Source: Alphaproteobacteria bacterium (lineage in GTDB: Bacteria; Pseudomonadota; Alphaproteobacteria; JANQMY01). Taken from it: a stretch of DNA of 35,605 nt. The stretch is taken from assembly GCA_028279895.1 (NCBI GenBank), contig JANQMY010000573.1, positions 1 through 35,605 of the forward strand. The letters run 5' to 3'. The translations under genes were made by a program, and so were the position numbers. Below the pieces are notes generated by a model. It did no database searches, was not told where the DNA came from, and saw nothing but the letters and a program-made list of their open reading frames with translations. Below, in pieces: positions 18,614 through 29,089 of the stretch. Numbering within the stretch: the stretch's first letter is position 1; every line of letters starts with the position of its first letter.

Positions 18614-19822
18614 ATGTCGACCGCGCCTAAAGTATTCGCCACGCGAGAACAAAAACAAACACTGTGCGGTTTGATCGACACGCAGGCGGAGATCTTCGGC
18701 TCAAACTTGTCCTTCTTGAATTTGGAGCATTACAAGACATCGAACCCAAAGGAATGGGAAGCGCGCCTTAAGATCATTCGGCAGATCTGTCTGCGGACTT
18801 TGAGCCAAAAGCTGGACGGCAATTCAGCGCTTGTGGATTTCGGCGAGTCGTTCGTCGTGCTGTTCTTTAACAATTACGGCAACATCCAAAGGAAAGTGAT
18901 GGATGAGATCGCCCAGCAGATCGATCAGGCGATTAAGTCTCATGACAAGCTGTCCGGATTGGATATTGCGTGCACATCGAGCACGCTCAAACCGGAGCAA
19001 TTGAAGGGGTTGCTGGATGCCCAGCTTCAGAAATCCGTAGAAGAAGCCGAGGCGCTTTCGGAACGTAACAGGCGGGCTCACTCGGATGTGCTTTACCAAG
19101 CCGTGGTCGCGCCCGGTCAAAAGGCAACGATCGCGCTGAACTGCATGCCGCGTGTGCTCATCGAAAGCAGCAAGAAGACCGTCGAAAGCCGCTACTTGGT
19201 CGAAAGCGAACAGACGAAACAGATCGACATTCAGGCGTTCGAACACGCACTCAGTGTCGCCTTCAAAATGTCGAGAAAGAAGGATGCCCGGCGCATCATT
19301 TTCTCGATCAACTTCAACAATTTGAAGGTGCCCAAATTCCGCAAGGAATATGAGCATGCGCTCAAACAGTCGCCGAGAAACACATTGGAGCGGTTGATCC
19401 CTAAACTTGTCCGGGTACCCCTTAACACCCCACCCTCTACGATCGAAAACACGATCGTCACGATCCGCCACTACTTTCAGTATTTGGCCATGGAAGCCGT
19501 CTATTCGAAGCGCGACCAGTCGGTATTTGTAGAGGAGAATGTGAACCGCACCATCACCTCGCTTTTCGTGCCGAAGGTTCGGCATTATGACGACGATCAG
19601 CTGGTTGAACTAAAAGCGAGATTGCGCCGCGCGTGCGTCGCCACACACAGCCGCATACTGGGCCATGGGATAGAAACGGTCGAGGATTGGATCACGGCAC
19701 AACGGCTTGGGATCGATTTTGTCTGTGGTGGCGCCATTCATGAGTTTGGGCCACCGGCAGACGTGCCGGTTACGATCGACCCCGAACAGAACATTGCGGA
19801 AAACGTCTTGGTTCAAGTCTGA
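18614..19822 (+). CDS. degenerate GGDEF/EAL-like domain protein
   Basis: ALVDFGESFVVLFFNNYGNIQRKVMDEIAQQI aligns to the GGDEF region without catalytic residues; QIDIQAFEHALSVAFKM...IIFSINFNNL and LGHGIETVEDWITAQRLGIDFVCGGAI align to EAL-domain elements (id.w.l..al / lsvNls / iaEGvEt....lGvd..qG). Confidence 0.6.
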   Translation: MSTAPKVFATREQKQTLCGLIDTQAEIFGSNLSFLNLEHYKTSNPKEWEARLKIIRQICLRTLSQKLDGNSALVDFGESFVVLFFNNYGNIQRKVMDEIAQQIDQAIKSHDKLSGLDIACTSSTLKPEQLKGLLDAQLQKSVEEAEALSERNRRAHSDVLYQAVVAPGQKATIALNCMPRVLIESSKKTVESRYLVESEQTKQIDIQAFEHALSVAFKMSRKKDARRIIFSINFNNLKVPKFRKEYEHALKQSPRNTLERLIPKLVRVPLNTPPSTIENTIVTIRHYFQYLAMEAVYSKRDQSVFVEENVNRTITSLFVPKVRHYDDDQLVELKARLRRACVATHSRILGHGIETVEDWITAQRLGIDFVCGGAIHEFGPPADVPVTIDPEQNIAENVLVQV

Positions 19823-19855
19823 GAGCGTAATCGCATCTCAAGCGGATTGTATCGA

Positions 19856-20221
19856 TTAGGGATTGAGAAGACGGTTTGACGTTGCCACAAACTCGTCGAT
19901 GTCCAATGGCTTTCTCACGACGGCGTCTGCCTCGAACTCTTTTTTTGTTCGTGCTAATTCGCTACCGTCGGCTGCAGACACCACTAAGATCTTTGCATTC
20001 TTGTTGGTGTCAGAAGCCCGCACATGTTTGCCGACGGTAAATCCGTCGATTTCCGGCATATGCAGATCCAAGACGATGAGGTCGAACTCTTCCGCGTCGA
20101 TCGCATCAATGGCTTCACGGCCGTTGGCCGCTTCGACGATCGAATGTGCGTCTTCGGCAAGCATCTCGACGAAGATCTCGCGGTTAACCAGATTGTCTTC
20201 AACAATCAAGCATCTAGCCAT
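19856..20221 (-). CDS. single-domain response regulator (CheY/DivK-like REC)
   Basis: CLIVEDNLVNREIFVEMLAEDAHSIVEAANGREAIDAIDAEEFDLIVLDLHMPEIDGF...KILVVSA...DAVVRKPLD. Confidence 0.93.
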   Translation of the reverse strand: MARCLIVEDNLVNREIFVEMLAEDAHSIVEAANGREAIDAIDAEEFDLIVLDLHMPEIDGFTVGKHVRASDTNKNAKILVVSAADGSELARTKKEFEADAVVRKPLDIDEFVATSNRLLNP

Positions 20222-20292
20222 GGCCTTACCCGTCTCTCTCGATGTGCGAAGGAGTGTGGCATAGGGAGGTTGCCCAAGGCTTAATCGATAGG

Positions 20293-22845
20293 TCAGGCCA
20301 CATTACTCGTCTCGGGCGCTGCCGTCGCGAGCTCCGATAGGGTCGTCTGCAGTTGATCCAAATCCACCGGCTTGGCCAGGTACGCGTTCGCGCCGGCCCG
20401 CAGATAGCGTTCGCATTGGCCGGTTAACGCATTCGCCGTGATCGCAATGATGGGAACGTCGGCATGAGCGCCTCCGGAGGCCCGAATGCGCCGCATGGCT
20501 TCTTCCCCGTTCATGACCGGCATGTTGATGTCCATCAGCACGATATCGAATGTGCCGGCCTTGAGCGCGTTGACGGCGGCCAGTCCGTTTTCTACGGTCG
20601 TCAGGTCGATATCCCATGCGTCCATGGTCGACAGGGCCTCTTCAATGAGCTGTTGATTTATCGGATTATCTTCGGCAAGCAAGACCCTCAGGCTTGGTAC
20701 GCGTGCCGGGGCTGGCGCGTCCCCGCGCATAATGTCCGCCGTCGTCTTCAAATCTTCGATGCCCGCCTCTAGGTTCTCGTCGGCCGATCGGAGCGGCAGG
20801 GTGAACCAGAATGTGGCCCCCTCGCCCGGCACGCTGTCGACGCCGATATGTCCCCCCATCAACGCCACCAGATCTTGCGAAATGGCAAGTCCCAGGCCGG
20901 TACCGCCATGTTTCCGCGTCACCGAGCCGTCCGCCTGGACGAAACGTTCGAATATCGCTTTTTGCTGCTCGACAGGGATACCTGGGCCGGAATCCGTCAC
21001 GGCAAAGCGGATCAATCCGTCCTCGGTCTTTTCAGCCGTGATAGTGATACCGCCCTCTTCCGTAAACTTGATGGCGTTGCCGGCCAAGTTGATCAGGATT
21101 TGACGAATGCGGTTATTGTCTCCGAGATAACGGCCGGGTCCGCTAAACAACTTATTCGTCTGAACCGCCAGTTTCTTCTGCGCTGCAATCCCGGCTACGG
21201 ACTCGACAACTTCTTGCAGCAGCTCTTCTAAGTCGAACGGCACCGGATCGAGATTCATAAGACCTGCCTCGATCTTCGAAATATCGAGAACATCATTTAT
21301 TAGCGACAGCAGAGCGGCGCCAGACGTGCGGATGGTCTTTGTGTAGCGCTTTTGCTTTTCGTCCAGATCGGTCCGTTCCAAAAGCTGCGCCATGCCGAGA
21401 ACACCGTTGAGCGGCGTGCGAATTTCGTGGCTCATATTGGCCAAGAATTGGCTTTTTGCGTCGTTCGCCGCTTCGGCGTCCCGGCGCCGGCTCTCCAGTT
21501 CTTCCGCATTGACCACACGGTCCGTTACATCATAACGAATGGAGACGTAGCTTTTGGGCTCACCCGCGAGATCGCAGATCGGAATGATCATCGTATCGAC
21601 CCAATAAAGCTGGCCATCGCGAGACCGGTTGCAGATTTCGCCTTGCCAGGGGCGGCCGCTGCCGATGGTGTCCCACATGTCGGCAAAGAACTCTTTGGAA
21701 TGGTGGCCGGAATTCACGATGCGGTGGTTCACGCCGATCAGATCGTCGCGATCGTATCCGCTGATTTCGCAAAATCGTTTATTGGCAAACGTAATGGCGC
21801 CCGACGTATCGGTCACGGCGACAATCGCCATTTCATCCAAAGCCGATTGATAGGCACTTAAATCGGAAAGCGCTTCGTCAGCCTTCTTCAATGCTTTCGC
21901 CAGCGAGGCACGTTCTTTTCTCTGTTCTGTGATGTCCTGCAAGGCGCCGTAGATCTTCGATGGCTTTCCGTTCCGGAGTGTGCAATTCCCTACAGTCCGT
22001 ACCCAGATGTGTTTGCCCTTTGCCGTAACAAGCGGGAGTTCCAAGTCGAATGGGGTGCCCTTCTCGACACATTGCGTGATGGCCTCGTTTAACGTGTCCC
22101 GCCCCTCCGGTTTAAAGAACTCGACTACTTGTTCAGTCGTTGGATAAAAGTCCGGATCGACCTCATAGATACGGCGCATTTGATCGCTCCAGATCGGACG
22201 GTTTTCCTGAAGATCGATTTCCCATGCGCCCACATGAGCGACTTCGGACATGCTCGCCAGCATCGTCTGGTTGTGCTCCACATGGTGCGCGGACAATGAA
22301 AGTTGGCGTGAATAAAATGTGGATGTGACGAGAGCGAGGGCGATGGCCGAGCACAAAACAAGAGTTGCAGCCAAACGAAGCGTGTTGGCATCGAGCGGCG
22401 ATTCGGTGACCAGATTATTGGCGTCGGCGATGTGCAGACCGAGCACACAAAGGATCGATAAGGATCCAAATATCAAGGAAGAACGCACACTGAGAAAATA
22501 ACAGGCGGCGATTGGCGTCATCATCAAAAACGGAGCGACGTAACCATCGGCACCGCCGTTGATGGCCGCCGCGGAGGTTGAGCAAATCAACATCACGGCA
22601 GCGAACACGGTTGCCGGCCAGGCGATCTTTTTTAATAAGAGAGACCAGATGCCTAAAACGGCAAAACAGGCCACGGCAAAGAAGCCGATGATCATTCCCA
22701 ATCTGACCTGCCCTGTCAGAAGATAGATTTCCAACAGGTAGACGAAAATGACGGCAGCGAAACCAAAAGACGACCAAACGAAAGCTCGGCGGACGGATGG
22801 ATCGGTAGACCTGTCGGCATCCAAAAGCGGCTTGTTCATTTTCAC
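20293..22845 (-). CDS. hybrid sensor histidine kinase (membrane sensor-PAS-PAS-HisKA-HATPase-REC)
   Basis: N-terminal TM block; [71 protein letters not shown]...[23 protein letters not shown]. Confidence 0.96.
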   Translation of the reverse strand: MKMNKPLLDADRSTDPSVRRAFVWSSFGFAAVIFVYLLEIYLLTGQVRLGMIIGFFAVACFAVLGIWSLLLKKIAWPATVFAAVMLICSTSAAAINGGADGYVAPFLMMTPIAACYFLSVRSSLIFGSLSILCVLGLHIADANNLVTESPLDANTLRLAATLVLCSAIALALVTSTFYSRQLSLSAHHVEHNQTMLASMSEVAHVGAWEIDLQENRPIWSDQMRRIYEVDPDFYPTTEQVVEFFKPEGRDTLNEAITQCVEKGTPFDLELPLVTAKGKHIWVRTVGNCTLRNGKPSKIYGALQDITEQRKERASLAKALKKADEALSDLSAYQSALDEMAIVAVTDTSGAITFANKRFCEISGYDRDDLIGVNHRIVNSGHHSKEFFADMWDTIGSGRPWQGEICNRSRDGQLYWVDTMIIPICDLAGEPKSYVSIRYDVTDRVVNAEELESRRRDAEAANDAKSQFLANMSHEIRTPLNGVLGMAQLLERTDLDEKQKRYTKTIRTSGAALLSLINDVLDISKIEAGLMNLDPVPFDLEELLQEVVESVAGIAAQKKLAVQTNKLFSGPGRYLGDNNRIRQILINLAGNAIKFTEEGGITITAEKTEDGLIRFAVTDSGPGIPVEQQKAIFERFVQADGSVTRKHGGTGLGLAISQDLVALMGGHIGVDSVPGEGATFWFTLPLRSADENLEAGIEDLKTTADIMRGDAPAPARVPSLRVLLAEDNPINQQLIEEALSTMDAWDIDLTTVENGLAAVNALKAGTFDIVLMDINMPVMNGEEAMRRIRASGGAHADVPIIAITANALTGQCERYLRAGANAYLAKPVDLDQLQTTLSELATAAPETSNVA

Positions 22846-23077
22846 AAACCTTTCGCCATTCGAATTTCGTTCTAAAACTACAACCTATAGATTAATGAAT
22901 TGTTTGGGTGCGGATAGAATGTATAGGCGGCCAAGCGCTTAATCTGTACACGGTTCAGATAAAATGACAATTCGTCACCATGCGGATTTTGGGCGGTTTT
23001 GGCCCATTATTAATAGCCGTTAACAGATTGAGCCGGCGCTTATATACATTCAAGGTGGCGTACTGGCGTTACACCTT

Positions 23078-23776
23078 TTAATTGTTCTCAAGGCCGAACA
23101 CGTCTTTTAGGGCGCATTGTCCGCGGCGGGTCATTGTGACGGCTCGGGAACCAGTTTGGCGGCGCACATACCCTTGTTCAAAAAAATGTGTACAGATGGC
23201 GGCTCCCAACCGCCCGCCAAGGTGGTGGCGCCTCTCGGTCCAGTCGAGACACGGACGGCAGATGGGGCGCCGGGATTTCGGATGAGCGTTCTGGAGCGAA
23301 ATACCGACCTCGGTGAGGAAACGTTCTCCCTTTGTGGTAATGACGCCGGCCTCGTCGCCGAATTCGATCACTCTCTTGTTGATCAATGCATCGGTGATCG
23401 CGACTCCGAGGCGCCCAGCAAAATGGTCGTAACAGGTGCGGGCGCTCCGCAATGCCTTGTCGCGAGTCCCCACAAACGGTCTTTTCGGCGCCGGGGTTGT
23501 CGTAAGAGACATCTCCATCATGTGCTCCACAAGTGTGGCCACGTCGGGCGATGCCAATCGATGATAACGATGTCGCCCCTGCTTTTCGGCTTTGACAAGC
23601 GCGGCTTGTGTCAACCGGGCCAGATGGCTACTGGCCGTTTGCGGTGTGACATTGGCACTAAGGGCCAACTCTTTCGCAGTTAGAGCGCGACCATCCATGA
23701 GGGCCGTGATCATGGCCGCCCGCGTCGGATCTCCGACTAGCCGACCGATGATGGCAAGACGATTGGGCGTAACCAT
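23078..23776 (-). CDS. ArsR-family HTH transcriptional regulator
   Basis: MVTPNRLAIIGRLVGDPTRAAMITALMDGRALTAKELALSANVTPQTASSHLARLTQAALVKAEKQGRHRYHRLA. Confidence 0.9.
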   Translation of the reverse strand: MVTPNRLAIIGRLVGDPTRAAMITALMDGRALTAKELALSANVTPQTASSHLARLTQAALVKAEKQGRHRYHRLASPDVATLVEHMMEMSLTTTPAPKRPFVGTRDKALRSARTCYDHFAGRLGVAITDALINKRVIEFGDEAGVITTKGERFLTEVGISLQNAHPKSRRPICRPCLDWTERRHHLGGRLGAAICTHFFEQGYVRRQTGSRAVTMTRRGQCALKDVFGLENN

Positions 23777-23963
23777 GAGGCTTCCTCCTCGTCGGTTTAT
23801 AACAGCATTATGGGGATGATGCTTCGTCCGCCGTCGAACAATCGAAATTCACCGGGGTGATTGGGGCTTGTCTTCTTCCAGTCGCAGACGGTTCCTGACC
23901 TAACGGAATTGCCATGCACCGCGCGGCCAAGCCCGTTCGCATCCACAGCCATGGAACCGGCAG

Positions 23964-24392
23964 TCAACGTTGCATGAACTTGCTGTCGCTGATGCGCGTG
24001 AAGCCATGGCGCGCGTAAAAGTCGAATGCATCGTCTGTCGACAACATCCAGCGCCGGATGGTCTGAAGGTCGGGATGCGCCAACAGGCATCCCATCAGCC
24101 ATGTGCCGAGCCCCTTTCCTTTCCAGTCCGCCGCCACATAGACATCGCTGATCCAGGCGAACCTTGCCGCGTCGGTCGCCACGCGTGCAAAGCCGATCTG
24201 TTGGCCGTCACCATCGTAAAGGCCGAACGGCACCGACCCCTCGATCGATTGCCAAATCAGATCTTCGGGAATTTTGTTTGCCCAATAGGACTGGCTCAAT
24301 TCAGACAGGATACGGCATCGGTCCAGCAGCGATGAATCCGTACTCACCAGAAAACCATCTTTTTGCCAGTTCTGAAGCGACAGTGTGCGCAT
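23964..24392 (-). CDS. GNAT family N-acetyltransferase
   Basis: RFAWISDVYVAADWKGKGLGTWLMGCLLAHPDLQTIRRWMLSTDDAFDFYARHGF. Confidence 0.9.
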   Translation of the reverse strand: MRTLSLQNWQKDGFLVSTDSSLLDRCRILSELSQSYWANKIPEDLIWQSIEGSVPFGLYDGDGQQIGFARVATDAARFAWISDVYVAADWKGKGLGTWLMGCLLAHPDLQTIRRWMLSTDDAFDFYARHGFTRISDSKFMQR

Positions 24393-25207
24393 CAGGCCGG
24401 CAGTTCAATCGTCATGCCGTCAAAGGCCGGCTCGACATGAGGCGGCAGTGTGGATTTGAGCGTTTGATAATCCAAATCCACATGCAGATTCGTCAGTACA
24501 CCGCTCTTTGCCTGTGCCCGGCCGATCCATTGGAGGGCCGTTTCCACATTGGCGTGGGTCGGATGACGCGTGTAACGCAAAGCATCCACGATCCAGCAGT
24601 CGAGATCATGCAGCTTATCGAAGCTTTCGTCCGGCAGGTCGACCGCATCGCTCGTGTAGGCCAATGAACCGATGCGGAATCCAAGAGAGTCGATCTTGCC
24701 ATGGTCCTGCCAGAAGGGGATTGCTTCAATCGGCCCCCCTGCCCCGTCAACGATCACCGGCCGCAGATCATCGGAAATCAGGTGGTCGGACAGAATGGGT
24801 GGATAGTCGCTGCCCTCAGGCGTCACAAAGCAATAACCGAAACGGTCCATCAGCACGTCGTGGGTGCGCTTGTCCGCATAAACGTCGACCCGGCGCCACA
24901 TATTAATGGCCACCATGCGCAGATCGTCAATGCCGTGCATCTGGTCGGCGTGTTCATGGGTATACAAAACCGCATCGATCTTCGAGACGTTGGCGTCCAA
25001 CAATTGTTCGCGAATGTCTGGGGACGTGTCGATCAGCACGGTGGTGGGGTCCGGTCCGTCGCCGAAACGTTCCACCAGAAGGGAACAGCGGCGTCGGCGG
25101 TTCTTCGGCTCGTTTGGATCGCAAGCTCCCCAATGGCCGCCAATGCGCGGGACACCACCGGACGACCCACATCCTAGGATGGTAAAGCGGTAAAATGGCC
25201 GGTCCAT
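24392..25207 (-). CDS. MBL-fold metallo-hydrolase (PhnP-like)
   Basis: LGCGSSGGVPRIGGHWGACDPNEPKNRRRRCSLLVE; LYTHEHADQMHGIDDL (HxHxDH-type motif). Confidence 0.92.
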   Translation of the reverse strand: MDRPFYRFTILGCGSSGGVPRIGGHWGACDPNEPKNRRRRCSLLVERFGDGPDPTTVLIDTSPDIREQLLDANVSKIDAVLYTHEHADQMHGIDDLRMVAINMWRRVDVYADKRTHDVLMDRFGYCFVTPEGSDYPPILSDHLISDDLRPVIVDGAGGPIEAIPFWQDHGKIDSLGFRIGSLAYTSDAVDLPDESFDKLHDLDCWIVDALRYTRHPTHANVETALQWIGRAQAKSGVLTNLHVDLDYQTLKSTLPPHVEPAFDGMTIELPA

Positions 25208-25995
25208 TAAGCGGCGCCCTTCTCGGCCGCCTTGCTGAACAAGGTGAAAAAGTTTTCCGTCGTGCGGTCGGCCATATGTTCGGCCGAGACCCCTCGGATT
25301 TCCGCAAGCTTATTTAAGGTGTGCACAACGAAAGACGGTTCGTTCCGCTTGCCGCGGTGCGGCACCGGTGCCAGGAAGGGAGCATCCGTTTCCACGAGCA
25401 ACCGGTCCTCGGGCACGACGCGTGCGATCTCTCTCAGCTCATCTGCGTTTTTGAAGGTCAGGATTCCTGAAAAGGAAATGTATAGGCCTAGCTCGATGGC
25501 CCGCTCGGCCAAAGCGCGGCTGCTGCTGAAACAATGGAGAACGCCGGTAAACGCCGATTGCGCCATGTGACGAGAGAGGATCTCGATCATGTCGTCATCC
25601 GCGTCGCGCGTATGAACGATTAATGGCAGGCCTGTATTCTGGGCGGCGGCGATGTGGGTTTCGAAGCAAGAGCGTTGAATGTCGCGTGGACTGTGATCGT
25701 AATAATAGTCCAAGCCCGTCTCGCCAATGCCGACAACTTTGGGATGGTCCGCGCGTGAAATCAGTTGGTCGCTTGTGGTGTCGGGCTCTTTTTCCGCCTC
25801 ATGAGGGTGAACGCCCACGCTGCAATAAATATTCTCGAACTGCTCCGCCACCCGGAAAACTTTGTCAAAGCCGGCGATGGTGGTGGAGATTGTGACCATG
25901 CGGTCCACATGGGCGCTGCGGGCACGCGCGACCACGTCAACGAGGTCTTCCTCAAAATTGTCGAAATCCAGGTGGCAGTGACTGTCAACGATCAT
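25207..25995 (-). CDS. TatD family hydrolase/DNase
   Basis: MIVDSHCHLDFDNFEEDLVDVVARA; CSVGVHPHEAE; GIGETGLDYYYDHSPRDIQRSCFETHIAAA; VETDAPFLAPVPHRGKRNEPSFV. Confidence 0.95.
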   Translation of the reverse strand: MIVDSHCHLDFDNFEEDLVDVVARARSAHVDRMVTISTTIAGFDKVFRVAEQFENIYCSVGVHPHEAEKEPDTTSDQLISRADHPKVVGIGETGLDYYYDHSPRDIQRSCFETHIAAAQNTGLPLIVHTRDADDDMIEILSRHMAQSAFTGVLHCFSSSRALAERAIELGLYISFSGILTFKNADELREIARVVPEDRLLVETDAPFLAPVPHRGKRNEPSFVVHTLNKLAEIRGVSAEHMADRTTENFFTLFSKAAEKGAA

Positions 25996-26021
25996 GACGT
26001 GCGCAAGTACCCGGAGTGAGT

Positions 26022-27149
26022 TCAAAATGCAAGCGGCCGGGTGTTGCCGGCACTCACGCTCTTGAGTTGGTTAAAGGCCAGCAGGATCACTTGACGCCGA
26101 TCCAGGGCCACTGCGTCGGCACGGGCAAATAACCTTCGCAGGTTTTCCCACACCAGGAGCCAGTCTTCCAGCGCGCCTGTCTGTGCCACATGGTCTAGGG
26201 TCCGCTTCTCGGCGTTGGACGGAAGTCTGTCTGCGGCTTGTATGGCTGCGCCCTTAATAACCCGTTCCAAAAGGCCGGTCATTAGGGTGACCATCAGCCG
26301 ATACGATTGTTCCGCCGCCGCGGGAGCCAAGCGCTCACCGAACTCCATCACCCTCAGCGGGTCCAAATCCGGCAGGCTCGACATAATGTCGGTGAGTTCC
26401 TGATAGAGCGGCAATCCCCCGTCCGCCGCAAGCTGGTAGGCATAGCCAATGCTGCCGTCGGACAAGGCGGCAATTACCGCACGCCCGTCCACATCCAGAT
26501 CGGGAAATGCCTCGGCCAGGGCGCCTTCAACTACCTCGTTGCTGTGCGCGGTCAGTTTGAGAAGCCGGCATCTGGACCGAATGGTTGCAAGCACCTGTCC
26601 CGGATTATGGGAAATCAACAGAAAAACCGATTGTTCCGGCGGTTCTTCAAGAATTTTGAGTAAAGCGTTGGAAGCGCTGACATTTAGGTCGTCTACGCAA
26701 TCCACAATACAAACGCGCCAGCCGCCCTCCCCCGCATGGGAGCCGAAAAAACCGTTGGTCTTGCGGACCTCATCGACTGGGATGTCGCGCTTCAATTTGC
26801 CGGCCTTGTCGTCCCAAGGGCGCCGCAATAGTAACAGGTCCGTATGCGCCAACGCTTCGATGCGCCGGGCGGCTGGGTCTTCGCGTCCGGCCATGCCCAG
26901 TCTGTCGTGTCGCCCCAGTAGAGTGCGCGCCAATTGGTAGGCCAGCGTTGCTTTGCCGATTCCCTTAGGACCGCTGATCAACCAGGCATGGGGGAAACGG
27001 TCTTGCGATAGCGCATGGTCAATGATCGCCACGGCCTGGTCATGGCCGAAAAACCGATAGACCTCCCGCGGATGCGGGAAGTCACCTAGGCGATCGCTTT
27101 CTAAGGGGTCCATGGACCAGACTATTGAGAGGCGGTTGGTGGATTTCAA
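26022..27149 (-). CDS. holB: DNA polymerase III subunit delta'
   Basis: FPHAWLISGPKGIGKATLAYQLARTLL; DCVDDLNVSASNALLKILEEPPEQSVFLLISHNPGQVLATIRSRCR; adjacent to tmk. Alternative internal start at 27113. Confidence 0.92.
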   Translation of the reverse strand: MKSTNRLSIVWSMDPLESDRLGDFPHPREVYRFFGHDQAVAIIDHALSQDRFPHAWLISGPKGIGKATLAYQLARTLLGRHDRLGMAGREDPAARRIEALAHTDLLLLRRPWDDKAGKLKRDIPVDEVRKTNGFFGSHAGEGGWRVCIVDCVDDLNVSASNALLKILEEPPEQSVFLLISHNPGQVLATIRSRCRLLKLTAHSNEVVEGALAEAFPDLDVDGRAVIAALSDGSIGYAYQLAADGGLPLYQELTDIMSSLPDLDPLRVMEFGERLAPAAAEQSYRLMVTLMTGLLERVIKGAAIQAADRLPSNAEKRTLDHVAQTGALEDWLLVWENLRRLFARADAVALDRRQVILLAFNQLKSVSAGNTRPLAF

Positions 27150-27150
27150 C

Positions 27151-27786
27151 CTATTTTTGAAGCAAGCGGTCTCTCACGCAGCGCCAAATCTGATCCCCGA
27201 CCGGTTCGGGTGCTTGATCGGCATCTATGAGAACACAGCGTGACCTATGCTGATCGGCCAGATCGCGAAAGGCGGTGGCTAAGTTTTGATGCCACGCCAG
27301 TGGAAACTTCTCAAAACGGTCCTCATTGCCTGTCCGCGTGTGCGTGCGGGTCAGTGCGGCCTGTGGATCCATATCCAGCACAAAGGTCAGGTCGGGCATG
27401 GTATCGCCCACGACCAATGCGGTGAGTCGGTCTAAATCGCTGCGGGCCATGCCGCGCGCCGCCCCTTGGTAGACATAAGTTGAATCAACAAAACGGTCGC
27501 ACAGCACCCACTCTCCCCGGGCAAGCGCCGGACGGATCACCGTTGAAAGAAGATCTTGGCGCGCGGCAAACAAAAGCAGCGTCTCGCTCACCACATCCCA
27601 GCGGCCGGGGTCGCCTGTCACCAATAGGGCACGGATGTCTTCGGCACCAGGAGAGCCGCCGGGCTCTCGGGTTACGAGGTGCGTAACACCTTTTCTCTCA
27701 AGGTGTTGCGATAAGAGTTTGATTTGCGTCGATTTTCCGACACCTTCACCGCCTTCAAACGTAATGAAGCGGCCGGCATTAGCCAT
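27151..27786 (-). CDS. tmk: thymidylate kinase
   Basis: GRFITFEGGEGVGKSTQIKLLSQHLERKG...TREPGGSPGAEDIRALL...CDRFVDSTYVYQGAARG. Confidence 0.96.
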   Translation of the reverse strand: MANAGRFITFEGGEGVGKSTQIKLLSQHLERKGVTHLVTREPGGSPGAEDIRALLVTGDPGRWDVVSETLLLFAARQDLLSTVIRPALARGEWVLCDRFVDSTYVYQGAARGMARSDLDRLTALVVGDTMPDLTFVLDMDPQAALTRTHTRTGNEDRFEKFPLAWHQNLATAFRDLADQHRSRCVLIDADQAPEPVGDQIWRCVRDRLLQK

Positions 27787-28969
27787 CGCTGGCGTCGGTC
27801 GCGTCGGAGACCTGCTGGGGCTTTGGCAAGAGCAAGTGTTTCAAAGCCGTGCCCATCTGGCCGAAGACACCGGTGCGCGCCACGTCTTCCGTGGGAAAGA
27901 CCGCATATTCTTGGGGCGGTAAACCCGGCGCTGAAATCGTCAGCGTGGCGACCCGCTGCGATGCGCTGACCGGTGCCGGCAGCGGGCCGTCATAGGTCAC
28001 AACGGCTTTGATGTTTTTCCGGGCGCGGCGATGCATGACCACGGAGATGGGCTCACGTACTTCCAGACCGACGCTTCGCTTTTGGCCGTTCCACACTTTC
28101 GCCTTGTCGATTTTCGCGCCGGCGGCATAGAGGTCATAGTCTTTGAACTCCCGAAAACCGATATCCAACAAGCGCTTGGACTCGATTTTTCGTGCTTTTT
28201 CTGACTCAAGGCCGTTTACCACCACAATCAGCCGCCGGCCCTTGCGTTCCGCTGAACCGACCAGGCCATAGCCCGATGCCTCGGTATGGCCGGTTTTCAA
28301 CCCGTCGGCCGTATCGTCCACATAGAGCAGCGGATTGCGGTTCGGCTGGCGGATGCCTTCCCAGGTGAATTCCATCTCCTGGTAATATTTGTAGTATTGC
28401 TGGTGGTTTTCGACGATGTGGCGCGCCAGCAGGGCCAAGTCCTTGGCGGTGGTCAAGTGCTCGGGATCGGGCCAGCCGGTCGAGTTCTTGAATGTGGTGT
28501 TTTCCATGCCGATCTCGAGCGCGCGTTCGGTCATCATTTCCGCGAAACGGCTCTCGGTACCGGCCAGCGCTTCTGCCACGACAATGCAGGCATCGTTGCC
28601 CGATTGCACGATAATGCCGCGCAGCAGGTCTTCGACCCGGATCTGAGTGCCCTCCTGCACCCACATCTTGGACCCGCCCTTCTTCCAGGCGTTCACGCTG
28701 ACAAAAAACTTGTCATCCAAGGACAGTTCGCCTTCCTTCAGGCGGTCGAAGACAAGCAGTGCCGTCATCAGCTTTGTCATCGAGGCCGGCGCCATCAGGG
28801 TGTCGCCCTCTTTATCGTAAAGAACCTTGCCCGTTCGGGCATCCATCAGCAGCGCAAAATTTGCCTGCGTGTCGACCTCTTGGGCCGATACGGGCGCGGC
28901 AAAACCGAGCGCGACAGTAAAAACGACGATGTAGGCAGAAGCGAAACGATCAAGAATGAACCGAACCAT
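27779..28969 (-). CDS. D-alanyl-D-alanine carboxypeptidase (PBP5/6-type)
   Basis: SMTKLMTALLVFDRLKEG (SxxK), QSGNDACIVVAEALAGT (SxN), DGLKTGHTEASGYGLVGSAERKGRRLIVVVNG (KTG). Confidence 0.95.
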   Translation of the reverse strand: MVRFILDRFASAYIVVFTVALGFAAPVSAQEVDTQANFALLMDARTGKVLYDKEGDTLMAPASMTKLMTALLVFDRLKEGELSLDDKFFVSVNAWKKGGSKMWVQEGTQIRVEDLLRGIIVQSGNDACIVVAEALAGTESRFAEMMTERALEIGMENTTFKNSTGWPDPEHLTTAKDLALLARHIVENHQQYYKYYQEMEFTWEGIRQPNRNPLLYVDDTADGLKTGHTEASGYGLVGSAERKGRRLIVVVNGLESEKARKIESKRLLDIGFREFKDYDLYAAGAKIDKAKVWNGQKRSVGLEVREPISVVMHRRARKNIKAVVTYDGPLPAPVSASQRVATLTISAPGLPPQEYAVFPTEDVARTGVFGQMGTALKHLLLPKPQQVSDATDASDG

Positions 28970-29089
28970 GATGTCCTTCTCGGTGTTAGGCGGGGCGGAG
29001 ACGCATATGTCCCCGAAAGCCCTTTCTGTATCAGCCGCTAGAAGATAGTTAGCAAATCCTAACCGGCGGTTACGCGTGGCGACCCATCG

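Noticed and set aside
18824-19585. 253-aa minus-strand ORF
   Set aside because: Antisense to the GGDEF/EAL-like gene; no recognisable domain, explained by codon bias of the sense gene.
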